Assembly: GCA_035506535.1 (NCBI GenBank)
Contig: DATJPE010000083.1
Span: forward strand, 1 to 64,000
DNA from: Actinomycetes bacterium
GTDB lineage: Bacteria; Actinomycetota; Actinomycetes; DATJPE01
Direction: 5' to 3'
Length of the DNA stretch: 64,000 bases
The notes beneath the pieces are model-generated. The model was not told the origin of the DNA. It made no database searches and saw nothing but the letters and a program-made list of their open reading frames with translations. Numbering within the stretch: the first letter of the stretch is position 1; the number at the start of each line of letters is the position of its first letter. Position numbers and translations under genes: made by a program. Shown here one piece after another: positions 16,553 through 26,506 of the stretch.

Positions 16553-17751
16553 GCGAGCCAGCGGGGGCACCCGCCGACCGCTGGGTGGTGGTCGCCGGCT
16601 ACGCCCTGGTGTCCTCGGCCAACCAGATGCTGTGGCTGACCTTCGCGCCGGTGACCACCGTGGCCGCGGCGCACTACGGCGTGTCCGAGTCCGCCATCGG
16701 CTGGCTCGCCGAGATCTTCCCTCTCCTGTACGTCGTCCTCGCCCTGCCCGCGGGCGCCGTCCTGGACCGCTGGTTCCGGCCCGGCCTGCTCGTGGGCGCG
16801 TGGCTCACGGCCGGGGGAGCGGCCCTGCGGCTCGGCGGCGGGTACGGCGCCGCGCTCGCCGGCCAGCTGCTCATCGCGGTTGCGCAGCCCCTGGTGCTCA
16901 ACGCGCTGACCAAGGTGGCCAGCGGCTACGTGCGGCCCGCCCGCCGGCCCACCGGGATCGCCGCCGGTTCCGCGAGCGTGTTCGCCGGCATGGTGCTCGC
17001 GCTCGTCATGGGCGCGGCGCTGGACCAGGCCGGCGACATCCCGCGGCTGCTTCAGCTGGGCGCGACCTACGCCGTGGTCTCGGCCGCCGTCCTGACGATC
17101 GTGCTGCGGCACGCGCCGGCGTACGCCCCCGCGCTCGGCGCCGGCGGCCTGGCCCGCGTCCGCACGGTGTGGGCCGACCCGGTCATCCGGGCCGTCACCG
17201 GCCTGGCCCTGCTCGGCTTCGGGGTCTTCGTCGCGGTGACCACCTGGCTGCAGGCGCTGCTCGAGCCGGCCGGGGTCAGCGCATCGACCTCGGGGCTGCT
17301 CCTGCTGGAGATGGTCGTCGCCGGGATCGTCGGATCGGCGGTGCTGCCCCCCATCGTCGTCCGGCGCGACGCCACGCCCGGCTTCCTACGGGTCGTGGTG
17401 GCGACCGCCGCGGTCGGGTGCGGCCTGCTCGCCGTCCTGCCGCGGATCGGCGTGGCCGCCATCGCCCTGCTCGTCATCGGGGGCGCGCTCATCACGGCCC
17501 TGCCGTTGCTGCTGGAGATCGTCGAGCGCCGGGCCGGATCCTCGGGCGCCACGGCCGCGGCCCTGCTGTGGATGTCGGGCAACCTCGGCGGGATCCTCGT
17601 CGCGCTGCTCGTCCAGGGCCTGCTCTCCCACCCGTCGGCGGCCTTCCTCGCCATGGCCCTCGTCCTGCTCGCCGGATTGCCCCTGACCCGGCGCAGCCGC
17701 CTCGACGTCGGGCCGGGCTCGGTCCTGGTCTCCCCGCACCCGGCAGGATGA
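16549..17751 (+). CDS. MFS transporter
   Basis: The GTG start overlaps the oxidase stop, giving 400 residues with about 12 hydrophobic helices. The loop between helices 2 and 3 contains PAGAVLDRWFRPG, the MFS motif A (G-x-x-x-D-R-x). Helix 5-6 and the central loop (RRPTGIAAG, RHAPAYAPALGAGG) fit the two-half MFS layout. Coupling with the FAD oxidase suggests export or import of its substrate or product, though this is an inference from position. The family resembles the nitrate/sugar-phosphate-like branch only loosely. Confidence 0.83.
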   Translation: MSEPAGAPADRWVVVAGYALVSSANQMLWLTFAPVTTVAAAHYGVSESAIGWLAEIFPLLYVVLALPAGAVLDRWFRPGLLVGAWLTAGGAALRLGGGYGAALAGQLLIAVAQPLVLNALTKVASGYVRPARRPTGIAAGSASVFAGMVLALVMGAALDQAGDIPRLLQLGATYAVVSAAVLTIVLRHAPAYAPALGAGGLARVRTVWADPVIRAVTGLALLGFGVFVAVTTWLQALLEPAGVSASTSGLLLLEMVVAGIVGSAVLPPIVVRRDATPGFLRVVVATAAVGCGLLAVLPRIGVAAIALLVIGGALITALPLLLEIVERRAGSSGATAAALLWMSGNLGGILVALLVQGLLSHPSAAFLAMALVLLAGLPLTRRSRLDVGPGSVLVSPHPAG

Positions 17752-17755
17752 CCTC

Positions 17756-18694
17756 GTGACCACGGCACTGTGGCGGGGCCTGGACGAGCTGCCCGCGTCG
17801 CTCGAGCGCTCCGTGGTCACCATCGGCGTCTACGACGGCGTGCACCTGGGTCACCGGGCGATCCTCGCCCGGGCCCGGGAGCGCGCGGACGCCCTCGGCG
17901 CACCGCTGGTCGTCGTCACCTTCGATCCGCACCCCTCCGAGGTGGTCCGACCGGGGACCCACCCCGCCATGCTCACCACGCTGGAGCACCGGGCCCGCCT
18001 GCTCGGCGAGGCCGGGGCCGACGCCGTCCTCGTCCTGCACTTCTCGGTGCAGCTGTCGCGCCTGACGCCGGCCGAGTTCGTCCAGATCGTCCTCGTCGAC
18101 CGGCTGCGCATGGTGGCGGTGGTCGTCGGGGCCAACTTCCGTTTCGGCCACCGCGCCGTGGGCACCGTCGAGACCCTCGCCGACCTCGGGCGCGAGCTCG
18201 GCTTCGAGGTCGACGGTGTCGAGCTGGTCGGGGCGGGGGAGGTGCGCTGGTCCTCGACCTACGTCCGCCAGTGCGTCGCCGAGGGCGACACCGACGAGGC
18301 CGCGCGGGTCCTGGGCCGCCCCCACCGCGTCGAGGGCGTGGTCGTGCACGGCGACCACCGCGGTCGAGAGCTCGGCTACCCGACCGCCAACCTCCTCGTC
18401 ACCGGCCCCACGTCGATCCCGGCGGACGGCGTCTATGCCGGCTGGCTCGTACGGGCCTCCGGCGACTCGCTGCCCGCCGCGATCAGCGTCGGGACCAACC
18501 CGACCTTCTCGGGGGCCGAGCGCCGGGTGGAGGCGTACTGCATCGACGAGGTGGGCCTCGACCTCTACGGCGAGGCGGTCGCCGTGGACTTCGGCCCCAG
18601 GCTGCGCGACATGGTCCGCTTCGACGCCGTCGAGCCCTTGGTGGCCCAGATGCGCGAGGACGTGGACCGGGCCCGCGCGATCACCGCCGGTTAG
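17756..18694 (+). CDS. ribF: bifunctional riboflavin kinase/FAD synthetase
   Basis: The 312-residue protein converts riboflavin to FMN and FAD. The N-terminal FAD synthetase (nucleotidyltransferase) domain has [11 protein letters not shown] near residues 24-34 and [24 protein letters not shown] and the [14 protein letters not shown] motif follow. The C-terminal riboflavin kinase domain has [11 protein letters not shown] near 205 and GVYAGWLV, then GTNPTFSG. It starts at GTG, four bases after the MFS stop. In most actinomycetes ribF follows truB directly; here a four-gene block separates them. Confidence 0.96.
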   Translation: MTTALWRGLDELPASLERSVVTIGVYDGVHLGHRAILARARERADALGAPLVVVTFDPHPSEVVRPGTHPAMLTTLEHRARLLGEAGADAVLVLHFSVQLSRLTPAEFVQIVLVDRLRMVAVVVGANFRFGHRAVGTVETLADLGRELGFEVDGVELVGAGEVRWSSTYVRQCVAEGDTDEAARVLGRPHRVEGVVVHGDHRGRELGYPTANLLVTGPTSIPADGVYAGWLVRASGDSLPAAISVGTNPTFSGAERRVEAYCIDEVGLDLYGEAVAVDFGPRLRDMVRFDAVEPLVAQMREDVDRARAITAG

Positions 18695-18720
18695 GGTCCG
18701 CGCCGCGGCGCTGGTACCCT
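18691..18720 (+). promoter_or_regulatory. candidate rpsO promoter
   Basis: TTAGGG (18691-18696) and TACCCT (18715-18720) are 18 bases apart. The element overlaps the ribF stop and would start a leader of about 85 bases ahead of rpsO. Confidence 0.4.
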
Positions 18721-18810
18721 CGGGGGCAGCCGTGGAACGGCCGCGGACTCGAGAGAGCCCGGGTGGACAAGCCCCGAGGCGCCGCGCAGCGAGACCCCCG
18801 AAGGAGTGCC

Positions 18811-19080
18811 GTGTCGATCGACACCGCCGCGAAGAAGCAGATCATGACCGAGTACGCGACGGTCGAGAACGACACCGGCAGCCCCGAGGTCCAGGTCGCC
18901 GTCCTGACCAAGCGCATCGCCCAGCTCACCGAGCATCTCAAGACGCACAAGCACGACCACCACAGCCGGCGCGGGCTGCTCCTGCTCGTCGGGCGCCGTC
19001 GCCGGCTGCTGCAGTACCTCCAGAACAAGGACATCAACCGCTACCGCGCGCTGATCGAGCGCCTCGGTCTGCGTCGGTAG
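18811..19080 (+). CDS. rpsO: 30S ribosomal protein S15
   Basis: The GTG at 18811 follows AAGGAG (18801-18806) and gives 89 residues, the normal S15 length. The sequence [20 protein letters not shown], the [18 protein letters not shown] helix and the C-terminal [13 protein letters not shown] are characteristic. S15 binds the central domain of 16S rRNA. It precedes pnp, as in most bacteria, with a 157-base spacer that holds a long hairpin. Confidence 0.97.
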   Translation: MSIDTAAKKQIMTEYATVENDTGSPEVQVAVLTKRIAQLTEHLKTHKHDHHSRRGLLLLVGRRRRLLQYLQNKDINRYRALIERLGLRR

Positions 19081-19132
19081 CGCGTCGAACCACAACCCAC
19101 CCAACCGGGGCGGCGCGCAGGTCCCCCACCCC

Positions 19133-19191
19133 GTCGGTCCTCGGTAGTGGCCCCCGGAGCCCCGCTCCGAGTGCCTCGATCGAAGACCGAC
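19133..19191 (+). promoter_or_regulatory. rpsO-pnp intergenic hairpin
   Basis: GTCGGTCCTCG (19133-19143) pairs with CGAAGACCGAC (19181-19191) with one mismatch. Inside, CGGAGC-CCC-GCTCCG (19155-19169) forms a second stem. A structured rpsO-pnp spacer is known as an RNase III processing site and pnp autoregulation site in other bacteria. That role here is inferred. Confidence 0.55.
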
Positions 19192-19237
19192 AGCGAGACG
19201 GTCCGTGCCGCGCGCCCCACGTGCGAAAGGGGCACCC

Positions 19238-21499
19238 GTGTCGGGTCCCGAGACCATCTCCACCTCATCGACCTCAACCACGTCAACTGCTGGCCCATCA
19301 ACCGCAGAAGCCGTCATCGACAACGGACGCTTCGGGTCCCGCACCCTGTCCTTCGAGACGGGTCGGCTCGCCCGGCAGGCCGCCGGCGCGGTCCTCGTCC
19401 AGCTCGACGGCGAGACCACCGTGCTGTCCGCGACCACCGCGTCGAAGACCCCGAAGGAGCAGTTCGACTTCTTCCCGCTCACCGTCGACGTCGAGGAGCG
19501 GATGTACGCCGCGGGGCGCATCCCCGGCTCCTTCTTCCGTCGTGAGGGCCGGCCGTCCGAGGACGCGATCCTCACCTGCCGGTTGATCGACCGCCCGCTC
19601 CGCCCGTCCTTCGCCAAGGGCCTGCGCAACGAGATCCAGATCGTCGAGACGGTGCTCACCCTGCACCCCGACGACCTCTACGACGTCGTCGCCATCAACG
19701 CCGCGTCCGCCTCCACCCAGATCGCCGGCCTGCCCTTCAGCGGCCCGATCGGCGGGGTGCGCGTCGCCCTCATCGAGGGCCAGTGGGTGGCCTTCCCGCG
19801 GCACAGCGAGCTGGAGCGGGCCGTCTTCGACATGGTCGTGGCCGGCCGCGTCGTCGGCGACGACGTCGCGATCATGATGGTCGAGGCCGAGGCGACGGAC
19901 CGCACCATCGAGCTGGTCGCCGGCGGCGCCGGGGCTCCGACCGAAGAGGTCGTGGCGCAGGGCCTGGAGGCGGCGAAGCCGTTCATCCGAGTCCTCTGCG
20001 AGGCCCAGGGCCGGCTCGCGGCGCAGGCCCAGAAGCCGGTGGGGGAGTTCCCGCGCTTCCTCGACTACGGCGACGACGTCTACGAGGCGGTCGAGGCCGC
20101 GGTCGGCGAGCCGCTGTCGGCCGCGCTGACCATCGCCGACAAGCAGGAGCGCGAGGCCGAGCTCGACCGGGTCAAGGCGCTGGCCGTGGACGCGGTGGCG
20201 CCGAAGTTCGAGGGTCGTGAGAAGGAGATCGGGGCGGCGTACCGCTCGGTCACCAAGAAGCTGGTCCGCCAGCGCGTGCTGCGCGACCGGATCCGCATCG
20301 ACGGCCGTGGCATCACCGACATCCGCACGCTGTCCGCGGAGGTCGACGTCCTCCCGCGGGTGCACGGCTCGGCGCTCTTCGAGCGCGGCGAGACCCAGAT
20401 CCTCGGGGTCACGACGCTGAACATGCTGCGCATGGAGCAGCAGCTCGACACCCTCGCGCCGGAGACCCGCAAGCGCTACATGCACAACTACAACTTCCCG
20501 CCGTACTCGACCGGTGAGACCGGCCGGGTCGGGTCGCCGAAGCGGCGCGAGATCGGGCACGGCGCCCTCGCCGAGCGTGCCCTCGTGCCGGTGCTGCCGA
20601 CGCGCGAGGAGTTCCCGTACGCGATCCGCCAGGTGTCCGAGGCGATCGGCTCGAACGGCTCGACCTCGATGGGCTCGGTGTGCGCCTCCACGATGTCGCT
20701 GCTCAATGCCGGCGTGCCGCTCAAGGCCCCGGTCGCGGGCATCGCGATGGGACTCATCTCGGACACCGTCGACGGCGAGACCCGCTACGTCGCCATCACC
20801 GACATCCTCGGTGCCGAGGACGCCTTCGGTGACATGGACTTCAAGGTCGCAGGCACCAAGGACTTCGTGACCGCCCTCCAGCTGGACACCAAGCTCGACG
20901 GCATTCCCGCGTCGGTGCTCGGCCAGGCGCTGCAGCAGGCTCGCGAGGCGCGGCTGACCATCCTCGAGGTGATGGCCGAGGCGATCGACGGCCCCGACGA
21001 GATGTCGCCGTACGCCCCGCGGATCATCACGATGAAGATCCCGGTCGACCAGATCGGCGCGGTCATCGGGCCCAAGGGAAAGATGATCAACCAGATCCAG
21101 GACGACACCGGCGCCGACATCACCATCGAGGACGACGGCACGATCTACGTCGGGGCGGTCGACGGCCCCTCCGCGGAGGCGGCGCGGGCCGCCATCAACG
21201 CGATCGCCAACCCGCAGATGCCCGAGGTCGGGGAGCGCTACCTCGGGACCGTGGTCAAGACCACGACCTTCGGGGCGTTCGTCTCGCTGCTGCCCGGCAA
21301 GGACGGCCTGCTGCACATCTCGCAGCTGCGCAAGATCGCCGGCGGCAAGCGCGTCGAGAACGTCGAGGACGTCGTCAAGGTCGGCGACAAGGTCCAGGTG
21401 GAGATCGCCGAGATCGATCCGCGCGGCAAGCTGTCCCTGGTGCCGGTCGTCGAGGAGGAGCCCAAGGAGTCCGCGCCCGCCGCGCCGGTCGAGGCCTGA
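19238..21499 (+). CDS. pnp: polyribonucleotide nucleotidyltransferase (PNPase)
   Basis: This 753-residue protein degrades RNA 3' to 5' using phosphate. The start is GTG 19238 after GAAAGGGG. A Ser/Thr-rich N-terminal extension (about 20 residues) precedes the first RNase PH domain ([20 protein letters not shown]). The second RNase PH domain has [20 protein letters not shown] and the [11 protein letters not shown] catalytic segment, plus [12 protein letters not shown] domain ([16 protein letters not shown], about 603-620) and an S1 domain ([18 protein letters not shown]) complete it. Its 5' leader contains a strong hairpin. Confidence 0.97.
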   Translation: MSGPETISTSSTSTTSTAGPSTAEAVIDNGRFGSRTLSFETGRLARQAAGAVLVQLDGETTVLSATTASKTPKEQFDFFPLTVDVEERMYAAGRIPGSFFRREGRPSEDAILTCRLIDRPLRPSFAKGLRNEIQIVETVLTLHPDDLYDVVAINAASASTQIAGLPFSGPIGGVRVALIEGQWVAFPRHSELERAVFDMVVAGRVVGDDVAIMMVEAEATDRTIELVAGGAGAPTEEVVAQGLEAAKPFIRVLCEAQGRLAAQAQKPVGEFPRFLDYGDDVYEAVEAAVGEPLSAALTIADKQEREAELDRVKALAVDAVAPKFEGREKEIGAAYRSVTKKLVRQRVLRDRIRIDGRGITDIRTLSAEVDVLPRVHGSALFERGETQILGVTTLNMLRMEQQLDTLAPETRKRYMHNYNFPPYSTGETGRVGSPKRREIGHGALAERALVPVLPTREEFPYAIRQVSEAIGSNGSTSMGSVCASTMSLLNAGVPLKAPVAGIAMGLISDTVDGETRYVAITDILGAEDAFGDMDFKVAGTKDFVTALQLDTKLDGIPASVLGQALQQAREARLTILEVMAEAIDGPDEMSPYAPRIITMKIPVDQIGAVIGPKGKMINQIQDDTGADITIEDDGTIYVGAVDGPSAEAARAAINAIANPQMPEVGERYLGTVVKTTTFGAFVSLLPGKDGLLHISQLRKIAGGKRVENVEDVVKVGDKVQVEIAEIDPRGKLSLVPVVEEEPKESAPAAPVEA

Positions 21500-21506
21500 C
21501 CCGCCC

Positions 21507-22853
21507 GTGGCGACCCTTCTCGCCGCCGAGCAGAAGCCCGGCACGACCCGCACTCTGCTGAGGGAGCCCGACGGGGGCGTCGTGCGCCGCACGGTGCTGC
21601 CCGGCGGGCTGCGGGTCCTGTCCGAGCACGTCCCGGGGGTCCGCTCGGCGGCGTACGGCGTCTGGGTCGGCGTCGGCAGCCGCGACGAGTCCGTCCGCCA
21701 GATGGGTTGCTCTCACTACCTCGAGCACCTGCTCTTCAAGGGCACGCACCGCCGCTCCGCCCTGGACATCTCCGCGGCGCTGGACGCCGTCGGCGGTGAG
21801 CTGAACGCGTTCACCGCCAAGGAGTACACCTGCTTCTACGCGCGGGTGCTCGACGCTGACCTGCCGCTCGCCGTCGACGTCGTCTCCGACGTCGTGACCT
21901 CGGCGCTCATCCGCGGCGAGGACGTCGAGGCGGAGCGCGGGGTGATCCTCGAGGAGATCGCCATGCGCGACGACGACCCCTCCGATGCCGTGCACGACGT
22001 CTTCGCCGAGCAGGTCCTCGGCGACACCCCGCTCGGCCGGCCGGTCATCGGGACGGTCGAGTCGATCGGGGCGCTCTCCCGCGCGACCGTCCACGGGTAC
22101 TGGCGGCGCAACTACACCCCGGAGCGCATGGTGGTGGCCGCTGCCGGCAACGTCGACCACGGTGCCCTCCTGCGGCTGGTCCGGCGGGCCTTCGCCGGTG
22201 TGCTCGAGCGCGCCGACGTCGACGTACGGCCATCCGTCCCGCGCCCCGACACGGCCGCCACCCGGCGCGGCTCGGCCGTCCACCTCACGCCCCGGCGTAC
22301 CGAGCAGGCCAACCTCGTCCTGGGCGGCACCGGCGTGAGCCGCCTCGACGAGCGGCGCTACGCCCTGTCGGTGCTGAACGCGGCGCTCGGCGGCGGGATG
22401 TCCAGCCGGCTGTTCCAGGAGGTGCGGGAGAAGCGCGGGCTGGCGTACTCGGTGTACTCCTACAACACGCAGTACTCGGGGGCGGGCCTCTTCGGGGTCT
22501 ACGCAGGTTGCCAGCCCGGCAAGGTGGACCAGGTCATCGAGCTGTGCCGCGCCCAGCTCGACGAAGTCGCCGCCCACGGCGTCACGGCCGAGGAGATGGC
22601 CCGCGGGCAGGGCCAACTGAAGGGCCAGTACGTCCTCGGGCTGGAGGACACCGGCTCCCGGATGGTCCGCATCGGCAAGAGCGAGCTCGTGTACGGCGAG
22701 CACCTCAGCGTCGACGAGGCGCTCGGCCGCATCGACGCTGTGACCCTGGACGACGTACGTGCGGTCGCCGCCGAGGTGCTGGACCGAACGCCCTCGCTGA
22801 GCGTCATCGGTCCCTTCGACGACGAGACCAGGTTCACCAGCGCCGTCGCCTGA
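21507..22853 (+). CDS. M16 family zinc metallopeptidase
   Basis: This 448-residue protein is an insulinase/processing-peptidase homologue encoded after pnp, as in many Gram-positive bacteria. The inverted zinc motif is HYLEH at residues 70-74 (usually HFLEH), followed by LLFKGT. The third ligand lies in ERGVILEEIAM near residue 150. NYTPERMVVAAAGNVDH and GMSSRLFQEVREKRGLAYSV mark the later M16 modules. It has no signal peptide, so it probably acts in the cytoplasm. It begins seven bases after pnp. Confidence 0.92.
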   Translation: MATLLAAEQKPGTTRTLLREPDGGVVRRTVLPGGLRVLSEHVPGVRSAAYGVWVGVGSRDESVRQMGCSHYLEHLLFKGTHRRSALDISAALDAVGGELNAFTAKEYTCFYARVLDADLPLAVDVVSDVVTSALIRGEDVEAERGVILEEIAMRDDDPSDAVHDVFAEQVLGDTPLGRPVIGTVESIGALSRATVHGYWRRNYTPERMVVAAAGNVDHGALLRLVRRAFAGVLERADVDVRPSVPRPDTAATRRGSAVHLTPRRTEQANLVLGGTGVSRLDERRYALSVLNAALGGGMSSRLFQEVREKRGLAYSVYSYNTQYSGAGLFGVYAGCQPGKVDQVIELCRAQLDEVAAHGVTAEEMARGQGQLKGQYVLGLEDTGSRMVRIGKSELVYGEHLSVDEALGRIDAVTLDDVRAVAAEVLDRTPSLSVIGPFDDETRFTSAVA

Positions 22854-22908
22854 CCCCCGGGCTGACCCGCCTCCCCGCCCAGCCGTCCCTCGAGCGCCCG
22901 ACGCCGGC

Positions 22909-22973
22909 GTCGACCGCGCCAGCGTCGACCGCGCCAGCCCTCGACCGCGCCAGCGTCGACCGCGCCAGCCCTC
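22909..22973 (+). repeat. tandem array of 15-17 bp GTCGACCGCGCCAGC units
   Basis: Four near-identical units of GTCGACCGCGCCAGC lie in a row, the second and fourth with an added CC and the third lacking its first base. It lies downstream of the M16 peptidase gene and abuts the first 60-nt palindrome. No coding frame or RNA family is recognised. Confidence 0.8.
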
Positions 22974-22977
22974 TTCT

Positions 22978-23037
22978 GCAGAAGTCCCATTTGTCCGATT
23001 TCCCAGCCCACTCTGGGGGGACAAATGGGACTTCTGC
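22978..23037. repeat. 60-nt palindromic element, copy 1
   Basis: GCAGAAGTCCCATTTGTCC (22978-22996) and its exact reverse complement (23019-23037) enclose a 22-base loop. This is a perfect 19-bp stem, AT-richer than its surroundings. It follows the M16 gene and could stop transcription, although no T-tract follows. Confidence 0.88.
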
Positions 23038-23051
23038 CGCAAGGTAGGACG

Positions 23052-23111
23052 GCAGAAGTCCCATTTGTCCCTGGGATGTACCGCTGCAAAAGGGACAAAA
23101 GGCACTTCTGC
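23052..23111. repeat. 60-nt palindromic element, copy 2
   Basis: The left arm (23052-23070) is identical to that of copy 1. The right arm (23093-23111) differs at two positions, and the loop is also 22 bases but unrelated in sequence. Copies 1 and 2 are 14 bases apart in the same orientation. The remainder of the 337-base gap (22854-23190) shows no other recognisable feature. Confidence 0.85.
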
Positions 23112-23190
23112 AGCAGATGGGCGGGTAGGCCAGCCCCGGTGCGGGGCGGTGGGGTTTCAGCGGCCGGGCGGTGTTGCCGAAGGCTGCTGT

Positions 23191-24363
23191 ATGGCTCTCG
23201 CGGTGCCGTCCCGGACGGCCGAGGCTTGGCTGGACGCCGAGCTGCACCGGCTCCGGGTGGAGCACCCGACCGCTCACGAGGTGGGTCGCCGCCTGGTCGG
23301 GGTGCGGATCCCGCTCCTGGTCGCGTTCGGCGCGGCGGTGGCCACCGCCGTCGACGTGACGATCGGCTCGACCAACGACATGCCGACCTTCGTGGCCGCC
23401 GGGCACGTCCTCGCCTCGGGGCACCCGTGGTCGGCGCTGGCCGACCCGTCCGTCCAGGTCGGCCCACTGACCCTCCTCGTCGTCGAGCTGGCGGGGCTGC
23501 TCGCCGCCATCGTCGGCGTCTCCGCGGCGATCGGCGCGACGGCGGCGCTCGGTGCGCTCTCGACGTACGCCGCCCTGCACGTCGCCAGGGACACCCGACC
23601 GCTCGCCGGGCGGGCTGCGGTCCTGCGTGACGTCGGCGTCGGGACGACCGTGGTCCTCGGGCCGGTGGCGGTCGCGGCGCTGTTCGGTCAGCTGGCCGAG
23701 TTGCTGGTGGCTCTCGTGCTCGTGGCGGCGGGGCAGCTCGCGGTCAGAGGTCGTGACGGCGCGGCGGGGGCGATCGTGGGGCTGAGCGTCGCGCTGAAGC
23801 TCTGGGGCGTCCTCGGTCTTCCCGTGCTGCTGCTCGCGGCCCGCCCGCGCGCACTGGCCGTACGCGCTGCCGCCTTCGTCGCCGTCGTCGGCTTCGCGTT
23901 CCTGCCGTTCTTCGCCGCCGGCGACATGAACTCCTTCGCGTTCCGCTGGACCGTGAACCCGGACACCCCCCTCGGCCTGCTCGACGCGGGCGCGGACTTC
24001 GGCTGGCCGTTCCGGGTCGCTCAGGGCGTGCTCGCCCTCGCGGTCGGGGTGGCGCTCGCACGCCGTCCCTACGCCGAGCCTTGGATGGTCGTGGGGGGCG
24101 CGATCGCCGTACGGCTGCTGACCGACCCCGCCTGCTACCCCTACTACGGCGCAGCGCTCGTCTGCTGCCTGCTCGTCGGCCTCTGGCCGGACCTGGTCGA
24201 CCGGTGGGCGTGGTTCTGGCCGGTGTCCCTCGCCGTCTCGATCGCGCTCACTGTCGGGGACTACCTCGCGATCCACACCCTGCGCGGTCTGCCCCGCGAC
24301 CTGCTGCTCGTGGGCGCCCTCGTCTGGTTGTTCCGCACCAGCGGATCGGCGGCGCGCGACCGG

Positions 24364-24366
<3 letters not shown>
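23191..24366 (+). CDS. polytopic membrane protein, possible GT-C/GT87-like glycosyltransferase
   Basis: From ATG 23191 the protein has 391 residues with about 9-10 hydrophobic helices. An early loop after the first helix contains STNDMPTFVAAGHVLASG, and a later one contains RWTVNPDTPLGLLD, separated by many membrane spans. This layout recalls DUF2029/GT87 polyprenyl-phosphate-mannose transferases, where an acidic residue after helix 1 is catalytic. That assignment is tentative. The C-terminus contains CYPYYGAALVCCLLVGLWPDL, another feature seen in such membrane proteins. The start follows a short leader after the 60-nt palindromes, and dapB follows ten bases downstream. Confidence 0.6.
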
Positions 24367-25122
<756 letters not shown>

Positions 25123-25206
25123 CGCGGTCCCGCGTCGGACCACGGTCTCGTGCCCGGTGCGTGACAGCATGGCGAGTCCCGCTGCGTGGAGAGGTTCCGC
25201 TGGCCC

Positions 25207-25863
25207 ATGGATCTCGGCTCGCTCCTCACCCTGGGCCTGCTCGCCCTCTTCCTCGCCGTCCAGCCGTGGTCGGTCCTCGGGGCGATCCTGCTGGTGACCA
25301 GCCGCGGCGGGATGCGCAAGGAGGTCGCGTACGTCGCCGGCTGGGTCAGCGCCCTCACGGTGGTCGCCGCGATCACCGTCGCCGTCTACCCGGCGGTACC
25401 CACGAGCGCGGCGGTGAGTACGGGCCAGTCCGCGGCGGAGCTCGTGCTCGGTGTGCTCGTCGGCCTCTGGGTGGTCTGGCGTTGGCGGCACCCGCAGGAC
25501 GCGGGGACCCCGAGCCAGCCCACCTGGATGGGACGCCTGGACGGGATGTCGCCGCTGCTCGCGTTCGGGCTGGGCGCCTTCCTGCCGACGTACGCGATCG
25601 TCGTCGCCGCCGTCACCGAGCTGCTCTCCAGCGGACTGTCCCAGGCGTGGCTGGTCGTGGTCGCGATCTTGTGGGTGCTGCTCGCGTCGGCGGGGGTGGC
25701 GTCCCCGCTCGTCGTGCTCGTCCGGGACCGCGAGGGTGCCCCGGACACCTATCGGCGCTGGCGGGCTCGGATCGTGGCGCACAGCCGTGCCGTGGTGTAC
25801 GGCGCCGGCGGGCTCGTCGCAGCGGTGCTCGTCGTGAAGGGCTTGGTCGGCCTGCTGACGTGA
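25207..25863 (+). CDS. GAP/Sap-like polytopic membrane protein
   Basis: ATG 25207 is preceded by GGAGAGG at a good distance and gives 218 residues. About six hydrophobic segments are visible (LLTLGLLALFLAVQPWSVLG, YVAGWVSALTVVAAITVAVY, LAFGLGAFLPTYAIVVAAVT). This pattern resembles the GAP/sulfolipid-1-addressing protein (Sap) family of actinobacterial exporters. A longer GTG start at 25186 is possible, but it would put the ribosome-binding site inside the gene. The stop is ten bases from the convergent marR stop. The transported substrate is unknown. Confidence 0.72.
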   Translation: MDLGSLLTLGLLALFLAVQPWSVLGAILLVTSRGGMRKEVAYVAGWVSALTVVAAITVAVYPAVPTSAAVSTGQSAAELVLGVLVGLWVVWRWRHPQDAGTPSQPTWMGRLDGMSPLLAFGLGAFLPTYAIVVAAVTELLSSGLSQAWLVVVAILWVLLASAGVASPLVVLVRDREGAPDTYRRWRARIVAHSRAVVYGAGGLVAAVLVVKGLVGLLT

Positions 25864-25873
25864 GGCCGTCTGG

Positions 25874-26326
25874 TCACTCGAGGCGGGACACCCGGGCGTC
25901 TATGCGCCGCATGACGCGCGAGAGGTCGGCGAGGTCGCGGTCGTCCAGAGCGTCGCCGAAGGCCTGCTGGAGCAGTGCGTGGTGGCTGTGACGCGCCTTT
26001 CGCACGAGGGCCCGCCCCCTGGGGGTGATTCGCGCGAACGCCGATCGCGCGTCCTGCGGGTCGGGTTCGCGCGTGAGCAGCCCCGCCGCCTCCATGCGGT
26101 CCAGGAGCTTCGACAGGCCCGACGGGGTCAGGACGACCGCCGCGGCCAGCTCGCTCAGCCCCAGCCGCCCGCCGCAGATGTCCAGCTGCATGAGGACGTC
26201 GTACCTCGACATCGTCAAGCCCGTGCCGGCGCGCATCGATGACTCCACCCGGTCCCAGAGGCGGGCATGGGTGCGGACGAGCGAGAGCCAGGCTGTGGTC
26301 CAGCGCTCGCTGGCCTCCTCGGTCAC
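25874..26326 (-). CDS. MarR family transcriptional regulator
   Basis: This 150-residue protein has the MarR winged-helix layout. LTMSRYDVLMQLDICGG is the first DNA-binding helix region, LSELAAAVVLTPSGLSKLLDRMEAAGLL the helix-turn-helix, and REPDPQDARSAFARITPRG the beta-wing with the conserved DxR. The C-terminal helix would dimerise. It is divergent from a VOC protein gene, and two near-identical palindromes lie between them, so autoregulation and control of the VOC gene are likely. Its inducing ligand is unknown. Confidence 0.9.
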   Translation of the reverse strand: MTEEASERWTTAWLSLVRTHARLWDRVESSMRAGTGLTMSRYDVLMQLDICGGRLGLSELAAAVVLTPSGLSKLLDRMEAAGLLTREPDPQDARSAFARITPRGRALVRKARHSHHALLQQAFGDALDDRDLADLSRVMRRIDARVSRLE

Positions 26327-26348
26327 AGCCCGAGTCTACCCCAACTAC

Positions 26349-26389
26349 TTGACATGCCAAATAAGTTGGAGTATCACTTGGCATGCCAA
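26349..26389 (+). promoter_or_regulatory. VOC-gene promoter with two MarR-type operators
   Basis: TTGACA (26349-26354), a 17-base spacer and TATCAC (26372-26377) form a strong sigma-70-like promoter reading right. TTGACATGCCAA (26349-26360) overlaps the -35. TTGGCATGCCAA (26378-26389), a perfect 12-base palindrome, covers the expected start site. The centres are 29 bases apart. This is a classic repression layout for the divergent MarR protein. Confidence 0.75.
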
Positions 26390-26506
26390 CTAAACGGTGG
26401 GATCTCCGGGAGAGGGAGCGACTCGGACGTCCAGCCTTCACAACGGTGCCGGGCGGTACGACGATCGAGCCCGATGGCGTCACAGCACGAGGCAGGAGGA
26501 GTTGCG

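Noticed and set aside
22978-23111. CRISPR-like repeated segment
   Set aside because: The two units are internally palindromic 60-nt elements with unrelated loops and a 14-base gap. There is no series of direct repeats with uniform spacers and no cas genes.
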